Shown here: positions 12,313 through 22,736 of the stretch, one piece after another
How positions within the stretch are numbered: position 1 is the first letter of the stretch
How the letters are laid out: the number at the start of each line of letters is the position of its first letter
Source: Kitasatospora sp. GAS204B
GTDB lineage: Bacteria > Actinomycetota > Actinomycetes > Streptomycetales > Streptomycetaceae
DNA: 64,000 nt
NCBI RefSeq assembly: GCF_029892155.1
Contig: NZ_JARZAG010000002.1
Span: forward strand, 124,001 to 188,000
Direction of reading: 5' to 3'
Notes under the pieces: model-generated
The model's database searches: none
What the model was told of the DNA's origin: nothing
The model's input: the letters and a program-made list of their open reading frames with translations, nothing else
Made by a program: the position numbers and the translations under genes

Positions 12313-13179
12313 TCACGACCTCGCCCTTCGGGCTGTCGTGAAACGCGGCCGGCCGTTGAGATCCCGGTGGTCGGCCGTGTCCGTCCAGCCGCCCTCCTCG
12401 TTGAAGATCCACGGCACCTGCCCGCCCTGGGTGTCCGCGTGCTCGATCACCACCGCGCCACCGGGGCGCAGCAGCCGGGCCGCCACCCGCTCGATGCCGC
12501 GGATCACGACCAGGCCGTCCTCACCGGAGAAGAGCGACATCTGCGGGTCGTGGTCGCGGGCCTCGGGCGCCACATACTCCCACTCGGTCAGCGGGATGTA
12601 CGGCGGGTTGCTGATCACCAGGTCGAAGCGGCCGTCCCAGGAGCGGTCGTCGGCGAAGGCCTCGGTGGCGTCACCGGCGTGCAGGGTGATCCGGTCGCGG
12701 TCGGGGCTGGCCTCGATGTTGCGGCGGGTGTAGCGCAGCGCGCCCTCGTCCAGCTCGAAGGCGTGCACCGTGGAGCGGGGCAGTTCCTGGGCCAGGGCGA
12801 GGGCGATCGCGCCGGAGCCGGAGCACAGGTCGACCACCAGCGGCTCGGCCACGTCCATCTCGCGGACGGCCTCTATCGCCCACTCCACGACCGTCTCGGT
12901 CTCCGGGCGCGGCACGAAGACACCGGGGCCCACTTCGAGCTCCAGGTAGCGGAAGAAGGCCCGCCCGGTGATGTGCTGCAGCGGCTCGCGGGCCTCGCGG
13001 CGCGAGATCGCCTCCCAGTAGCGGGCGTCGAAGTCGGCGTCCGGCACGGTGTGCAGCTGGCTGCGCTTGACGTGGTGGATGTGTGCGGCGAGCTCCTCCG
13101 CGTCGAAGCGCGGCGACGGCACGCCGGCCGCGGCCAACCGCTGGGTGGCCTGGGCCACCTCGGCGAGCAGCAGGTTCAT
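12313..13179 (-). CDS. prmC: release factor N5-glutamine methyltransferase
   Basis: 288 residues. An N-terminal helical release-factor-binding domain precedes a Rossmann methyltransferase with the SAM motif DLCSGSGAIALALA and the catalytic NPPYIP motif. It methylates the glutamine of the GGQ motif in RF1 and RF2. It follows prfA by 23 bases in the same transcript, the standard substrate-enzyme pairing. Confidence 0.95.
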   Translation of the reverse strand: MNLLLAEVAQATQRLAAAGVPSPRFDAEELAAHIHHVKRSQLHTVPDADFDARYWEAISRREAREPLQHITGRAFFRYLELEVGPGVFVPRPETETVVEWAIEAVREMDVAEPLVVDLCSGSGAIALALAQELPRSTVHAFELDEGALRYTRRNIEASPDRDRITLHAGDATEAFADDRSWDGRFDLVISNPPYIPLTEWEYVAPEARDHDPQMSLFSGEDGLVVIRGIERVAARLLRPGGAVVIEHADTQGGQVPWIFNEEGGWTDTADHRDLNGRPRFTTARRARS

Positions 13180-13202
13180 CCGTACGTACCCCTCTGCGGT
13201 GG

Positions 13203-14279
13203 TTACTGCTCTTGCGCCGCGGCGAGCTTCGCGGCGGCGTCGGCGTCCACGGCGGACTGGATCAGCGCGTTCAGGTCGCCGTCGAGGACCTGGTCCAGGT
13301 TGTACGCCTTGAAGCCGGTGCGGTGGTCCGAGATGCGGTTCTCGGGGAAGTTGTACGTCCGGATCCGCTCGGAGCGGTCGACCGTGCGGACCTGGCTGCG
13401 CCGGGCGTCGGAGGCCTCCTGCTCGGCGGCCTCCACCGCTGCGGCCAGCAGTCGCGACCGCAGGATGCGCATCGCCGACTCCTTGTTCTGCAGCTGGCTC
13501 TTCTCGTTCTGGCAGGAGGCCACGATACCGGTCGGCACGTGGGTGATCCGGACCGCGGAGTCGGTGGTGTTGACCGACTGGCCGCCGGGGCCCGAGGAGC
13601 GGTAGACGTCGATCCGCAGGTCGTTCTGGTGGATCTCGACCTCGACCTCCTCGGCCTCCGGGGTGACCAGCACGCCGGCGGCGGAGGTGTGGATCCGGCC
13701 CTGCGACTCGGTGGCGGGGACCCGCTGCACCCGGTGCACGCCGCCCTCGTACTTGAGGCGGGCCCAGACGCCCTGGCCGGGCTCGGTCATGCCTCTGGTC
13801 TTCACGGCGACCGAGACGTCCTTGTAGCCGCCGAGGTCGGACTCGTTGGCGTCGATGATCTCGGTCTTCCAGCCCACCCGCTCGGCGAACCGCAGGTACA
13901 TCCGCAGCAGGTCGCCGGCGAACAGCGCGGACTCCTCGCCGCCCTCGCCCGCCTTGACCTCCAGGATGACGTCCTTCTCGTCGTTGGGGTCACGCGGCAC
14001 CAGCAGCAGCCGCAGTTCCTCGGTCAGCTCGCCCTGCCGCTTCTCGGCGGCCTTCGCCTCGGCCAGGAAGTCGGGGTCCTCGGCGGCGAACTCGCGGGCC
14101 GCGACGATGTCCTCGCCGGCCTGCCGCCAGGCCCGGTAGGTGCGGGTGATCGGGGTCAGCTCGGCGTACCGCTTGGACAGCTTGCGCGCGTTGGCCTGGT
14201 CCGCGTGCACCGACGGGTCGGCCAGCCGCTCTTCGAGGGCGGCGTGCTCGATGAGGAGCTCTTCGACTGCCTCGAACAT
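13203..14279 (-). CDS. prfA: peptide chain release factor 1
   Basis: 358 residues. It carries the stop-codon-reading PAT tripeptide in [14 protein letters not shown] and the peptidyl-tRNA hydrolysis GGQ in [16 protein letters not shown]. The PAT motif identifies RF1 (UAA/UAG) rather than RF2. I used the ATG at 14279 ([12 protein letters not shown]), the family N-terminus; the longer frame adds 78 low-complexity residues. Confidence 0.97.
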   Translation of the reverse strand: MFEAVEELLIEHAALEERLADPSVHADQANARKLSKRYAELTPITRTYRAWRQAGEDIVAAREFAAEDPDFLAEAKAAEKRQGELTEELRLLLVPRDPNDEKDVILEVKAGEGGEESALFAGDLLRMYLRFAERVGWKTEIIDANESDLGGYKDVSVAVKTRGMTEPGQGVWARLKYEGGVHRVQRVPATESQGRIHTSAAGVLVTPEAEEVEVEIHQNDLRIDVYRSSGPGGQSVNTTDSAVRITHVPTGIVASCQNEKSQLQNKESAMRILRSRLLAAAVEAAEQEASDARRSQVRTVDRSERIRTYNFPENRISDHRTGFKAYNLDQVLDGDLNALIQSAVDADAAAKLAAAQEQ

Positions 14280-14451
14280 GGGGGTTGGCCTACTTCCCGT
14301 GGGTACCGGTGTGGGGGGTGGGGAACCTGCTGGAGACTGCTGGGCCTGCTGGACCTGCTCGCACGGCGGGGAACCGCCGGAGACGCCAACGGCGCCGGCC
14401 CGGACGCCCCCGCGTGAAGCGGGGACGCCAGAGACCGGCGCCGCGTGAGCG

Positions 14452-14676
14452 CTAGGACCGGTTGCCGCTGAGGCCCTTGCCGAAGCGGGCCTCGAAGCGG
14501 GCCACGCGGCCACCGGTGTCGAGGATCTTCTGCTTGCCGGTGTAGAACGGGTGGCAGGCCGAGCACACCTCGGCGCGGATCACGCCGGAGGTCTCGGTGG
14601 AACGGGTGGTGAACTCGTTGCCACAGGTGCAGGTCACGTTGGTGACCACGTACGTGGGGTGAACGTCGGGCTTCAA
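14452..14676 (-). CDS. rpmE: 50S ribosomal protein L31, zinc-type
   Basis: 74 residues with the paired cysteines CTCG (near 16-18) and CSACH (near 38-42) that bind zinc in the C+ paralogue. The start is TTG preceded by AGGAGC. It has its own promoter matching the SigR consensus at 14779-14804, in keeping with the known control of rpmE by the thiol-stress sigma factor in Streptomyces coelicolor. The 172-base gap to prfA contains no clear hairpin, so prfA may be read through from it. Confidence 0.95.
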   Translation of the reverse strand: MKPDVHPTYVVTNVTCTCGNEFTTRSTETSGVIRAEVCSACHPFYTGKQKILDTGGRVARFEARFGKGLSGNRS

Positions 14677-14778
14677 GGGATGCTCCTAGGTATCGGGAGG
14701 GCACCGGGTCGGCGGCGTGTTGCCGCACGTGAACCGGGACCGACGGACCAGTCTGCCAGCACTGACCGCTTCTTCCCA

Positions 14779-14804
14779 AACCGGTGGGGCCCCGGGGATA
14801 TTCC
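14779..14804 (-). promoter_or_regulatory. SigR-type promoter for rpmE
   Basis: On the minus strand GGAAT is followed after exactly 18 bases by GTT, the SigR consensus, about 100 bases ahead of the rpmE TTG. Zinc-containing L31 under thiol-oxidative stress control is documented in Streptomyces. Confidence 0.7.
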
Positions 14805-14810
14805 GCCGCC

Positions 14811-15938
14811 TCAGGAGTGGGCCGCGGACGGCCCCGCGGCGCCGGCGGCGGCCGAGCTCCTGGGATCGGCGGGGTTGACCGGCTGGCTGCTGACGATCGC
14901 CTGCGGCACGCCCTGGTCGACCCGCAGCGCGGTCCACACCTGCCCGGCCTGCGGCTGCTGGGCCACCACCCGGTTCGGGTCACTGGGCGCGGTGACCACC
15001 GGCATGGTGACCATGGTCAGCTGGTTGGTGCCGATCCCCTTGAGCTCCTCGCCCAGGCCGGTCAGCGCGCTCACCGAGGCCAGCTGGGAGTCGGTGGTGA
15101 TGGACTTGGTCAGGCTGTCGCCGATGGTGAAGAGCTTGGCCGGGTTGCCGAACATCCCGATCGAGCCGATCTGCCTGATGATCGACTTCACCATCTCCTT
15201 CTGCAGCTCGATCCGGCCCAGGTCGCTGCCGTCCCCCACGCCGTGCCGGGTGCGCACGAAGGCCAGTGCCTGGTCGCCGCCCAGGTGGGTGGTGCCCGCC
15301 TTGAGGTCCAGGCCGCTGTCCTGGTCGTGGATGTCCACCGAGGTGGTCACGGTGACGCCGCCGATCGCGTTGATGAAGTTCGCGAAGCCGGCGAAGTCGA
15401 TCTCGACGAAGTGGTTCATCCGCAGCCCGGTGAGCTGCTCGGTGGTCTTCACCGCGCAGGCCGCGCCGCCGACCTCGAAGGCGCTGTTGTACATCGCACC
15501 GGTGACGGCGGGCACCGGGCTGCCGTTGGCGGCGGTGCAGGCGGGCCGGTTCACCAGGGTGTCACGCGGGATCGAGACCACGGTGGCGGCGGAGTGGCTC
15601 TGGTTGACGTGCACCACCATCGCGGTGTCCGAGCGGGCGGTGCCGTCGGTCGCACCGCCGGCCAGCGAGCCGTTCGCCCCCGACCGCGAGTCGGAGCCGA
15701 GCACCAGCACGTTGAACGAGCCGTTGGTGGGGGCCGAGGGGCGATTGCTGCCGAGCTGGGAGTCGATGTCGACGCTCTTGATGTTCGAGTTCCACCTCCA
15801 GTACACGTAGCCGGCCGTGCCGGCGCCGGCCAGCACCAGGGCCAGGGCGGTGAAGCCCGTCGCCCGCAGCACTCTGGCCCTGCGGGTGCGCACCTTGCGG
15901 CGCCTGCCCGGGGTGGGGTTCTGCTCTGCCTCGGCCAT
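14811..15938 (-). CDS. LytR-CpsA-Psr (LCP) family wall polymer ligase
   Basis: 375 residues. A basic cytoplasmic start (RRRKVRTRRARVLR) leads into one signal-anchor helix (about 28-48), then the extracellular LCP domain from NVLVLGSDSRSG through ARSDTAMVVHVN, VVSIPRDTLV and FVRTRH. The pyrophosphate-lipid-binding arginines and acidic residues in these blocks are in place. LCP proteins move teichoic acids or other glycans from lipid carrier to peptidoglycan. The tail after residue 345 is Ala/Ser-rich. It reads alone between rho and rpmE. Confidence 0.92.
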   Translation of the reverse strand: MAEAEQNPTPGRRRKVRTRRARVLRATGFTALALVLAGAGTAGYVYWRWNSNIKSVDIDSQLGSNRPSAPTNGSFNVLVLGSDSRSGANGSLAGGATDGTARSDTAMVVHVNQSHSAATVVSIPRDTLVNRPACTAANGSPVPAVTGAMYNSAFEVGGAACAVKTTEQLTGLRMNHFVEIDFAGFANFINAIGGVTVTTSVDIHDQDSGLDLKAGTTHLGGDQALAFVRTRHGVGDGSDLGRIELQKEMVKSIIRQIGSIGMFGNPAKLFTIGDSLTKSITTDSQLASVSALTGLGEELKGIGTNQLTMVTMPVVTAPSDPNRVVAQQPQAGQVWTALRVDQGVPQAIVSSQPVNPADPRSSAAAGAAGPSAAHS

Positions 15939-16056
15939 CGGTCCAGGTCCTCACGTCGGTCGGCCGCACTGGCTGACCTTTTGAGGATAGATGAGGCATT
16001 AGGGCCTTATGTCCCTTTCCTGTCACAGGCCCTTCCGGTCCCACCGCACGCACGAA

Positions 16057-16097
16057 CGCCGCGGGCGGCCACTGGAACCCAGTGGCCGCCCGCGGCG
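16057..16097 (-). terminator. rho transcript terminator
   Basis: Perfect 17-base GC-rich arms (16057-16073 and 16081-16097) with a 7-base loop, starting 16 bases after the rho stop. It lacks a clear U-tract, as is common in this group. Confidence 0.8.
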
Positions 16098-16113
16098 CTG
16101 ATCCGAGGGACCG

Positions 16114-18231
16114 TCAGTCACCCGACCCCGGCGTGGTCTTGGCGATCTGCATCAGGAACTCGGCGTTGGACTTGGTCTGCTTCATCTTGTCCAGCAGCAG
16201 CTCGATCGCCTGCTGCGAGTCGAGCGCGTGCAGCACCCGACGCAGCTTCCAGGTGATCGCCAGCTCCTCGCTGCCGAGCAGGATCTCCTCCTTGCGGGTG
16301 CTGGACGCGTCCACGTCCACCGCCGGGAAGATCCGCTTGTCGGCGAGCTTGCGGTCCAGCCGCAGCTCCATGTTGCCGGTGCCCTTGAACTCCTCGAAGA
16401 CCACCTCGTCGGCCCGCGAGCCGGTCTCCACCAGGGCGGTGGCCAGGATGGTCAGCGAGCCGCCGTTCTCGATGTTGCGCGCGGCGCCGAAGAACTTCTT
16501 CGGCGGGTAGAGCGCGGTCGAGTCGACACCACCGGACAGGATGCGGCCGGAAGCGGGGGCGGCCAGGTTGTAGGCACGGCCCAGACGGGTGATCGAGTCG
16601 AGCAGGATCACCACGTCGTGGCCCAGCTCCACCAGGCGCTTGGCGCGCTCGATGGCCAGCTCGGCGACCACGGTGTGGTCCTCGGCCGGACGGTCGAAGG
16701 TCGAGGAGATGACCTCGCCCTTGACCGAGCGCTGCATGTCGGTGACCTCTTCCGGACGCTCGTCGACCAGGACGACCATCAGGTGGCACTCGGGGTTGTT
16801 GCGGGTGATCGCGTTGGCGATCGCCTGCATGATCATCGTCTTGCCGGTCTTCGGCGGGGCGACGATCAGACCACGCTGGCCCTTGCCGATCGGCGACACC
16901 AGGTCGATGATCCGGGTGGTCAGCACGCCCGGGTCGGTCTCCAGGCGCAGCCGCTCCTGCGGGTAGAGCGGGGTGAGCTTGCCGAACTCGGGGCGGTTGC
17001 GGCCGCTCTCCGGGTCCATGCCGTTCACCGAGTCCAGCCGCACCATGGCGTTGAACTTCTCGCGGCGCTCGCCGTCACGCGGCTGGCGCACCGCGCCGGT
17101 GATCGCGTCACCCTTGCGCAGGCCGTTCTTGCGGACCTGGGCGAGCGAGACGTAGACGTCGTTCGAGCCCGGCAGGTAGCCGGAGGTGCGCACGAAGGCG
17201 TAGTTGTCCAGGATGTCCAGGATGCCCGCGACGGGGATCAGCACATCGTCGTCGCCCACCTGCGGCTCGGCCACGGCGCCCTCGAAGCCGTCGCGGCGCC
17301 CGCCACGGCGGTTGCGGTCGCGGTAGCGGCCACGGCGGCCGCGGCGACCGTCGCCGAACTCGTCGTCGTCGTAGCCGCCTTGCTGGGCGGCGGGCTGCTG
17401 CTGGGCGGCGGCGGGCTGCTGGGCGGCCGGCTGCTGGGCACCCTGCTGGCCACCGTCCCGGCGGTCGGCGCGGTCCCGGCGGCTGCGCCGGTCACGGCGC
17501 GACTCGCGACCGTCGGCGCTCTCGCCCTCAGCGCTCTCGGTGCGATCAGCACGATCGGCGCGGTCCGTGCGGTCCGTGCGGGTCTCGGTGCGCTGCTCGC
17601 CGCGGTCGCGGCGCTCACGGCGGTCGCGGCGGCCATCGCGCTGCTCGTCGCGGCTCTCGGAGCCGCGGGTCTGCTCGGTGCGGGTCTCGGTGCGCGCCTC
17701 GGCCGGCTCGGCGGCGGTCTCCGCACCCACCGCGGTGGAGACGGGGGCCTCGACGGCGGTGGGGGCGGTGGGGGCACCGGCCGCGGCGGTGGCCCGGCGG
17801 CGGCCGCGCTCGGCCCGCGCCGGAGCGGTGGTGTCGGGGGCGGCCTGACCCGGGATCTCGATCTGGGCAGGCGCCTCGGCGACGGCCGCGGCAGCGGTGG
17901 CCCGGGTCCGGCGGGCCGGCTTCTCGGCCGGCTCGGCGGCGGGGGTGCTCTCCTTGGCGGCCGCCTTGGCCGGCGCCGGAGCGCCGGCGGAGGCGAGCAG
18001 CGGGTCGCCGCCGCTCTTCTCCTTGATGGCCTCGATGAGCTGGCTCTTGCGCATCCGCCCGGTGCCGCTGATGCCGAGCGTCGAGGCGAGCTTCTGAAGC
18101 TCGGCCAGGACCAGACCGTCAAGGCCTGCGGCAGCGGTGCGGCGGCGCTTGACCGGCGCCGCGGGGGCGGCGGGCGTGTCCGTCGCGTCGGCGTCCGGGC
18201 GCGCGCCCATCAGATCGGTGGTGTCGCTCAC
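16114..18231 (-). CDS. rho: transcription termination factor Rho, actinobacterial long form
   Basis: 705 residues against 419 in E. coli. Rho N-domain helices (about 35-75) are followed by a 230-residue insertion of Arg/Asp/Glu-rich repeats ([25 protein letters not shown]) and a Gln/Ala stretch. Then come the cold-shock RNA-binding fold ([20 protein letters not shown]), the P-loop APPKTGKT and the Q/R loops of the hexameric helicase. The start is GTG after AAGGA. It is a single gene with a 630-base upstream gap and its own terminator. The insertion probably adds RNA contacts that relieve the need for C-rich sites in GC-rich RNA. Confidence 0.97.
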   Translation of the reverse strand: MSDTTDLMGARPDADATDTPAAPAAPVKRRRTAAAGLDGLVLAELQKLASTLGISGTGRMRKSQLIEAIKEKSGGDPLLASAGAPAPAKAAAKESTPAAEPAEKPARRTRATAAAAVAEAPAQIEIPGQAAPDTTAPARAERGRRRATAAAGAPTAPTAVEAPVSTAVGAETAAEPAEARTETRTEQTRGSESRDEQRDGRRDRRERRDRGEQRTETRTDRTDRADRADRTESAEGESADGRESRRDRRSRRDRADRRDGGQQGAQQPAAQQPAAAQQQPAAQQGGYDDDEFGDGRRGRRGRYRDRNRRGGRRDGFEGAVAEPQVGDDDVLIPVAGILDILDNYAFVRTSGYLPGSNDVYVSLAQVRKNGLRKGDAITGAVRQPRDGERREKFNAMVRLDSVNGMDPESGRNRPEFGKLTPLYPQERLRLETDPGVLTTRIIDLVSPIGKGQRGLIVAPPKTGKTMIMQAIANAITRNNPECHLMVVLVDERPEEVTDMQRSVKGEVISSTFDRPAEDHTVVAELAIERAKRLVELGHDVVILLDSITRLGRAYNLAAPASGRILSGGVDSTALYPPKKFFGAARNIENGGSLTILATALVETGSRADEVVFEEFKGTGNMELRLDRKLADKRIFPAVDVDASSTRKEEILLGSEELAITWKLRRVLHALDSQQAIELLLDKMKQTKSNAEFLMQIAKTTPGSGD

Positions 18232-18863
18232 TAAGGGTCCTTCCCTGGAGCGGACGTCGGCCTGTCTGGCTCGGCGACCGGTTGTGCTGTCTGACCTGCG
18301 CTCTGCTGTGCACAGGTCCGATGCGGTGGTCCCTCCACCACGGCGGGGCCGGCTGGGGGGAGAGGTGCGAAGTGCGGTGCACGAGGCACGGTGGTGCGAA
18401 AGGCACGGCGGGCGGCCAGTTGGAACAGCACCGCATGCCGACCGCGCTGCCTGCGAAACCCGGGCCCCCGTCGCGTGACGGTCTCCCGCGCTCCGCCCGT
18501 TCGGGCCTCAGCTGGAGGCCGGCCCAGGCGGGTGGGGGTCAGGGATCCGACACGGCTTCGGGATGCGGCCGCAATCGCGCAGGCAGGCTGCGTACGCGCT
18601 GTGGCGGGCTCCCGGAGAATCGTGGTCCCCGACAACGCCGTGATCCCGCGGCAGCGGGCTCAGAGGAGGGGGACGCGGTGCACCGGGCCCCACGGGGCGC
18701 CTGATGCAGCATTGAGGTTAACACTACCGACCCCCTCACACATTCCCCAGCCTGGTGCTTGCCAATCGTGTCCCTCCCGCCGGCCGGACGCCCGCCCAAT
18801 TGGGCGCACGGCCGTGCGGTCGCCGACCGTGCCGGTAGCGCACGGCCTGGCCTGCGGCAACGG
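18232..18863. other. long intergenic/leader region upstream of rho
   Basis: 632 bases with no convincing gene on either strand; open frames here are GC-skewed shadows. A possible rho promoter lies at 18720-18746, which would give an mRNA leader of about 480 bases, long enough for the autoregulation by Rho-dependent attenuation known elsewhere. Confidence 0.5.
18720..18746 (-). promoter_or_regulatory. SigR-like promoter candidate for rho
   Basis: On the minus strand GGAAT and GTT are 19 bases apart, one more than the usual 18. The region is locally AT-rich. Weaker than the rpmE match. Confidence 0.3.
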
Positions 18864-19781
18864 TCATCCGTCCAACGGCAGGACGCCCGCTCCGTCACGG
18901 TCGAGCCGAAGCCGGTGGGCTGCGAACGACTCGCCTGCGAACTGCAGCAGCTTGTCCGCGCCGGCCTCGTCGCTCAGCGCGAGCACGGTCGGACCCGCAC
19001 CGGAGATCACCGCCGGCACGCCCTCCGAGCGCAGCGCGGCCACCAGGGCGGCGCTGTCCGGCATCGCGGCGGCGCGGTAGTCCTGGTGCAGCCGGTCCTC
19101 GGTGGCGGCCAGCAGCAGCCCCGGGCGCCTGGTCAGCGCCTCCACGAGCAGTGCGGAGCGGCCGGCGTTGGCGGCCGCGTCGGCCAGCGGGACGGTCTTC
19201 GGCAGCAGGCCGCGGGCGGTCTCGGTGAGCACCTCGGTGCTCGGGATGAAGACCACCGGGACCACCTCGGCGGCCGGGTCCAGGCGGACCGCCCTGGCGC
19301 TGTCCTCGTCGGTCCAGGCGATGGTGAACCCGCCCGCCAGGCAGGCGGCGACATTGTCCGGGTGGCCCTCCAACTCGGAGGCGAGAGCCAGCATCGCGGC
19401 GTCGTCGAGGGCGGCGGGGCCACCGATGGTGACGGCGCGGGCGGCGACGATGCCCGCGCAGATGGCGGCCGAGGAGGAACCCAGGCCACGCCCGTGCGGT
19501 ATCCGGTTGGCGCAGACCACCTCGAGGCCGCGCGGCTGCCCGCCGAGCCGGTCGAAGGCCGCACGCATCGCGCGGACCACCAGGTGACGCTCGTCGCGGG
19601 CGAGCGTCTCGGCGCCCTCCCCCGCGATGTCCACGGTCAGCCCCGAGTCGGCGACCCGGACCACGATGTCGTCGTAGAGGCCCAGAGCGAGTCCGAAGGC
19701 GTCGAAGCCCGGGCCCAGGTTGGCGCTGGTCGCGGGGACCCGCACCCGGACGGCGGCGGCACGGAACGCGGGAGGGGCCAT
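18864..19781 (-). CDS. thrB: homoserine kinase
   Basis: 305 residues of the GHMP kinase family. The ATP-binding motif is GRGLGSSSAA (around residues 91-100), the N-terminal block VRVPATSANLGPGFDAFG is present, and the late ISGAGPTVLAL loop completes the fold. It phosphorylates homoserine for threonine synthesis. I chose the ATG at 19781, which has AGGAG upstream; the longer frame adds 46 non-conserved residues. It is separated from thrC by a terminator and 437 bases, so it is probably transcribed on its own. Confidence 0.95.
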   Translation of the reverse strand: MAPPAFRAAAVRVRVPATSANLGPGFDAFGLALGLYDDIVVRVADSGLTVDIAGEGAETLARDERHLVVRAMRAAFDRLGGQPRGLEVVCANRIPHGRGLGSSSAAICAGIVAARAVTIGGPAALDDAAMLALASELEGHPDNVAACLAGGFTIAWTDEDSARAVRLDPAAEVVPVVFIPSTEVLTETARGLLPKTVPLADAAANAGRSALLVEALTRRPGLLLAATEDRLHQDYRAAAMPDSAALVAALRSEGVPAVISGAGPTVLALSDEAGADKLLQFAGESFAAHRLRLDRDGAGVLPLDG

Positions 19782-20218
19782 GCGGTGGACTCTCCTGAGG
19801 AGTGAGGCAGGCCCGTCATGGGGCCCTGCGGTGGTACGGCGGTGGGGGGTGTCAGTGCGCTGCGTGCGGCTCAGGCCCGCCCCGCGGGGCAACGGCCGAG
19901 CCATTGGCATGTGCCACACCGCCAGGGTTCAGCGTATCGAAGAGAGGTTCCACAGCGGTACACCCCGCTCCCTCTCGATCTACCGTGTTGCAGGTTATGG
20001 CCGGAATCCGGCCCGAATCGGCGTCACAAACGGACATCGCAGGTGCGTCACACTTGCAGTAGAAGGACAACGCAAACAACAACGAAAGCGACAGTGGGGC
20101 AGTTACTCACCCGCTTCGGGACAGTCGGTCGTACACCCCTTTCGGGGCATCCGCCCGACGCGTCGGATGGGCCGGTCCCGTGGGACCGGCCCATCCGGTG
20201 CACTCGCCCGACGGGGCG
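19782..20218. other. intergenic region between thrC and thrB
   Basis: 437 bases. The thrC terminator lies at its right end, and a comparatively AT-rich stretch at 20030-20110 is the likely thrB promoter area. A 60-76 codon minus-strand frame (19852-20082) with several Cys and Thr codons exists but has no good ribosome site and no recognisable similarity. I see no threonine-run leader peptide. Confidence 0.4.
20164..20197 (-). terminator. thrC terminator
   Basis: Perfect 16-base arms (20164-20179 and 20182-20197) almost without loop, 21 bases after the thrC stop. Confidence 0.8.
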
Positions 20219-21310
20219 TCAGTCCAGCAGCCCCAGCCGCGCGGCGGCCGCCTCGGCGCTGACCGGGACCACGTGCGGCTGCGGCGCGCCGGCCACCGCC
20301 CAGTCGGGGTCCTTGAGGCCGTTGCCGGTCACCGTGCAGACGATCCGCTGGCCCGGGTCGACCAGTCCGGCCTCCGCCTTGGCCAGCAGGCCGGCCACGC
20401 TGGCGGCCGACGAGGGCTCCACGAAGACACCCTCACGCGCCGCCAACATCCGGTAGGCGGCCAGGATCTGACGATCGGTCACCTTGTCGATCAGCCCGCC
20501 CGACTCGTCCCGGGCGGCCTCCGCGAAGGCCCAGGAGGCCGGGTTGCCGATCCGGATCGCGGTGGCGATGGTCTGCGGCTTGAGCACCGGGGCGCCGTCC
20601 ACGATCGGGGCCGAGCCGGAGGCCTGGAAGCCCCACATCCGGGGCTTGCGGGTGGCCAGGCCGTCCGCCGCGTACTCGCGGTAGCCCTTCCAGTAGGCGG
20701 TGATGTTGCCCGCGTTGCCGACCGGCAGGACGTGGATGTCGGGGGCGTCGCCGAGCATGTCGACGATCTCGAAGGCGGCCGTCTTCTGGCCCTCGATGCG
20801 CACCGGGTTGACCGAGTTCACCAGCGCGACAGGGTAGTTCTCGGACAGTTCACGCGCGAGGGTGAGGCAGTCGTCGAAGTTTCCGTCCACCTGGAGGATC
20901 TTCGAGCCGTGCACCAGCGCCTGGCCCATCTTGCCGAGCGCGATCTTGCCCTGCGGCACCAGCACCGCGCAGACCATGCCGGCCCGCACCGCGTAGGCGG
21001 CCGCCGAGGCCGAGGTGTTGCCGGTGGAGGCGCAGATCACGGCCTGGGCTCCGTCGGCCTTCGCCTTGGAGATCGCCATCGTCATGCCCCGGTCCTTGAA
21101 GGAGCCGGTCGGATTGGCGCCCTCGACCTTGAGGTAGACGTCGCAGCCGGTCCGCTCGGAGAGCACCTGGGCGGGGACCAGGGGGGTGCCGCCCTCCAGC
21201 AGGGTGACCACCGGCGTGCTCGCGTTCACCGGCAGGCGGTCGCGGTACTCCTCGATGATTCCGCGCCACTGGTGGGTCCGGCCACCGACCTTGTCGATCA
21301 CAGCGTTCAT
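20219..21310 (-). CDS. thrC: threonine synthase
   Basis: 363 residues, fold-type II PLP enzyme. The PLP lysine is in [12 protein letters not shown] and the phosphate-binding loop is GNAGN. It converts O-phosphohomoserine to threonine. Starts at ATG 21310 ([13 protein letters not shown]); the upstream 14 codons in frame are ignored because they overlap the end of hom and lack a ribosome site. Only seven bases separate it from hom, so hom-thrC is an operon. Confidence 0.96.
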   Translation of the reverse strand: MNAVIDKVGGRTHQWRGIIEEYRDRLPVNASTPVVTLLEGGTPLVPAQVLSERTGCDVYLKVEGANPTGSFKDRGMTMAISKAKADGAQAVICASTGNTSASAAAYAVRAGMVCAVLVPQGKIALGKMGQALVHGSKILQVDGNFDDCLTLARELSENYPVALVNSVNPVRIEGQKTAAFEIVDMLGDAPDIHVLPVGNAGNITAYWKGYREYAADGLATRKPRMWGFQASGSAPIVDGAPVLKPQTIATAIRIGNPASWAFAEAARDESGGLIDKVTDRQILAAYRMLAAREGVFVEPSSAASVAGLLAKAEAGLVDPGQRIVCTVTGNGLKDPDWAVAGAPQPHVVPVSAEAAAARLGLLD

Positions 21311-21317
21311 GGCTGTT

Positions 21318-22628
21318 TCATTCCCCTTCAACCCGCATGATGCTGGCCACATCCCGCACGCTGTCCAGCGCGCGGAGCTTGTCCACGGTCGCCGACAGGG
21401 CGGCGTCGGTGGCCCGGTGGGTCACCACGACCAGCGAGGCGTCGCCGTCGCGGCCCTGCTGGCGCACCGTGTCGATGGACACCCCGTGCTCGGCGAAGAC
21501 CGAGGCCACCTGGGCCAGCACGCCCGCGCGGTCGTCCACGTCCAGGCTGACGTGGTAGCGGGTGATCACCTGGTCCATCGGCTTGGCGGGCAGCTGGGTG
21601 TAGACCGAGTGCCCCGGGCCGGTCGCGCCGTTGAGCTTGTTGCGGCAGACCGCGACCAGGTCGCCGAGCACCGCGGAGGCGGTCGGCGCGCCGCCCGCGC
21701 CCGGACCGTAGAACATCAGCCGGCCGGCCGCCTCGGCCTCGACGAAGACCGCGTTGTAGGCCTCGCGGACCGAGGCCAGCGGGTGGCTGAGCGGGATCAT
21801 CGCCGGGTGCACCCGGGCGGTGACCGACTCGCCGTCCACCGCGCGCTCGCAGATCGCCAGCAGCTTGACCACGCAGCCCATCGCCTTGGCGCTGGCGATG
21901 TCGGCGGCGGTCACCTCGGTGAGGCCCTCGCGGTAGACGTCGGCGGCGGTGACCTTGGTGTGGAAGGCGATGCCGGCCAGGATCGCGGCCTTGGCGGCGG
22001 CGTCGAAACCCTCCACGTCGGCGGTCGGGTCGGCCTCGGCGTAGCCGAGCGCGGTGGCCTCCTCCAGCGCCTCCGAGTACCCGGCGCCGGTGGAGTCCAT
22101 CTTGTCGAGGATGAAGTTGGTGGTGCCGTTGACGATGCCGAGCACCCGGTTCACCCGGTCGCCGGCCAGCGACTCGCGCAGCGGGCGGATCAGCGGGATC
22201 GCGCCGGCCACCGCGGCCTCGTAGTACAGGTCCACCCCGGCCTCGGCGGCGGCACTGTGCAGCTCGGCGCCGTCCTTGGCGAGCAGCGCCTTGTTGGCGC
22301 TGACCACCGAGGCGCCGTGCTCGAAGGCGGCGAGGATGAGGTGCTTGGACGGCTCGATCCCGCCGACCACCTCGATCACCACGTCGATGTCGCCGCGCCC
22401 GACCAGCGCCTCGGCGTCGGTGGTGATCAGGTGCTCGGGAACGCCCGGACGGGGACGGCCCGCCCGGCGGACCGCGATGCCGGCCAGCTCGACCGGCGCG
22501 CCGATCCGCGCGGCGAGGTCGGCGGCGTCTGTCGTCATGATGCGCGCCACCTCGGAGCCCACCACACCACAGCCCAGCAACGCCACCTTCAGCGGCCGCG
22601 TACGCATCATCCGACTCCGCTCATCCAT
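21318..22628 (-). CDS. hom: homoserine dehydrogenase
   Basis: 436 residues: an N-terminal NAD(P)-binding fold with GCGVVGSEV near 20, the catalytic domain with GTTNFIL and the ACT regulatory domain after about residue 355 ([23 protein letters not shown]). It reduces aspartate semialdehyde to homoserine and is commonly feedback-inhibited by threonine through the ACT domain. The start could be codon 1, 7 or 8; codon 7 or 8 has GAGCGGAG at better spacing. It lies 108 bases downstream of lysA. Confidence 0.96.
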   Translation of the reverse strand: MDERSRMMRTRPLKVALLGCGVVGSEVARIMTTDAADLAARIGAPVELAGIAVRRAGRPRPGVPEHLITTDAEALVGRGDIDVVIEVVGGIEPSKHLILAAFEHGASVVSANKALLAKDGAELHSAAAEAGVDLYYEAAVAGAIPLIRPLRESLAGDRVNRVLGIVNGTTNFILDKMDSTGAGYSEALEEATALGYAEADPTADVEGFDAAAKAAILAGIAFHTKVTAADVYREGLTEVTAADIASAKAMGCVVKLLAICERAVDGESVTARVHPAMIPLSHPLASVREAYNAVFVEAEAAGRLMFYGPGAGGAPTASAVLGDLVAVCRNKLNGATGPGHSVYTQLPAKPMDQVITRYHVSLDVDDRAGVLAQVASVFAEHGVSIDTVRQQGRDGDASLVVVTHRATDAALSATVDKLRALDSVRDVASIMRVEGE

Positions 22629-22736
22629 CTCGTTTCCGGCGGCATTCAGACGAGCCGCCGGACTTCGGCTTGTTCCAGTCTCGGGGACGATGCGGAAAGA
22701 TCTACTGGCGTCTCAAGATTCGAGACGAGATTTCCG

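Noticed and set aside
17238..18234. Low-complexity long frames opposite the Rho insertion
   Set aside because: They mirror the repeated Arg/Asp codons of rho and have no independent signals.
19852..20082. Threonine-operon leader peptide upstream of thrB
   Set aside because: The frame lacks a run of Thr/Ile codons, a good ribosome site and alternative hairpins typical of attenuation.
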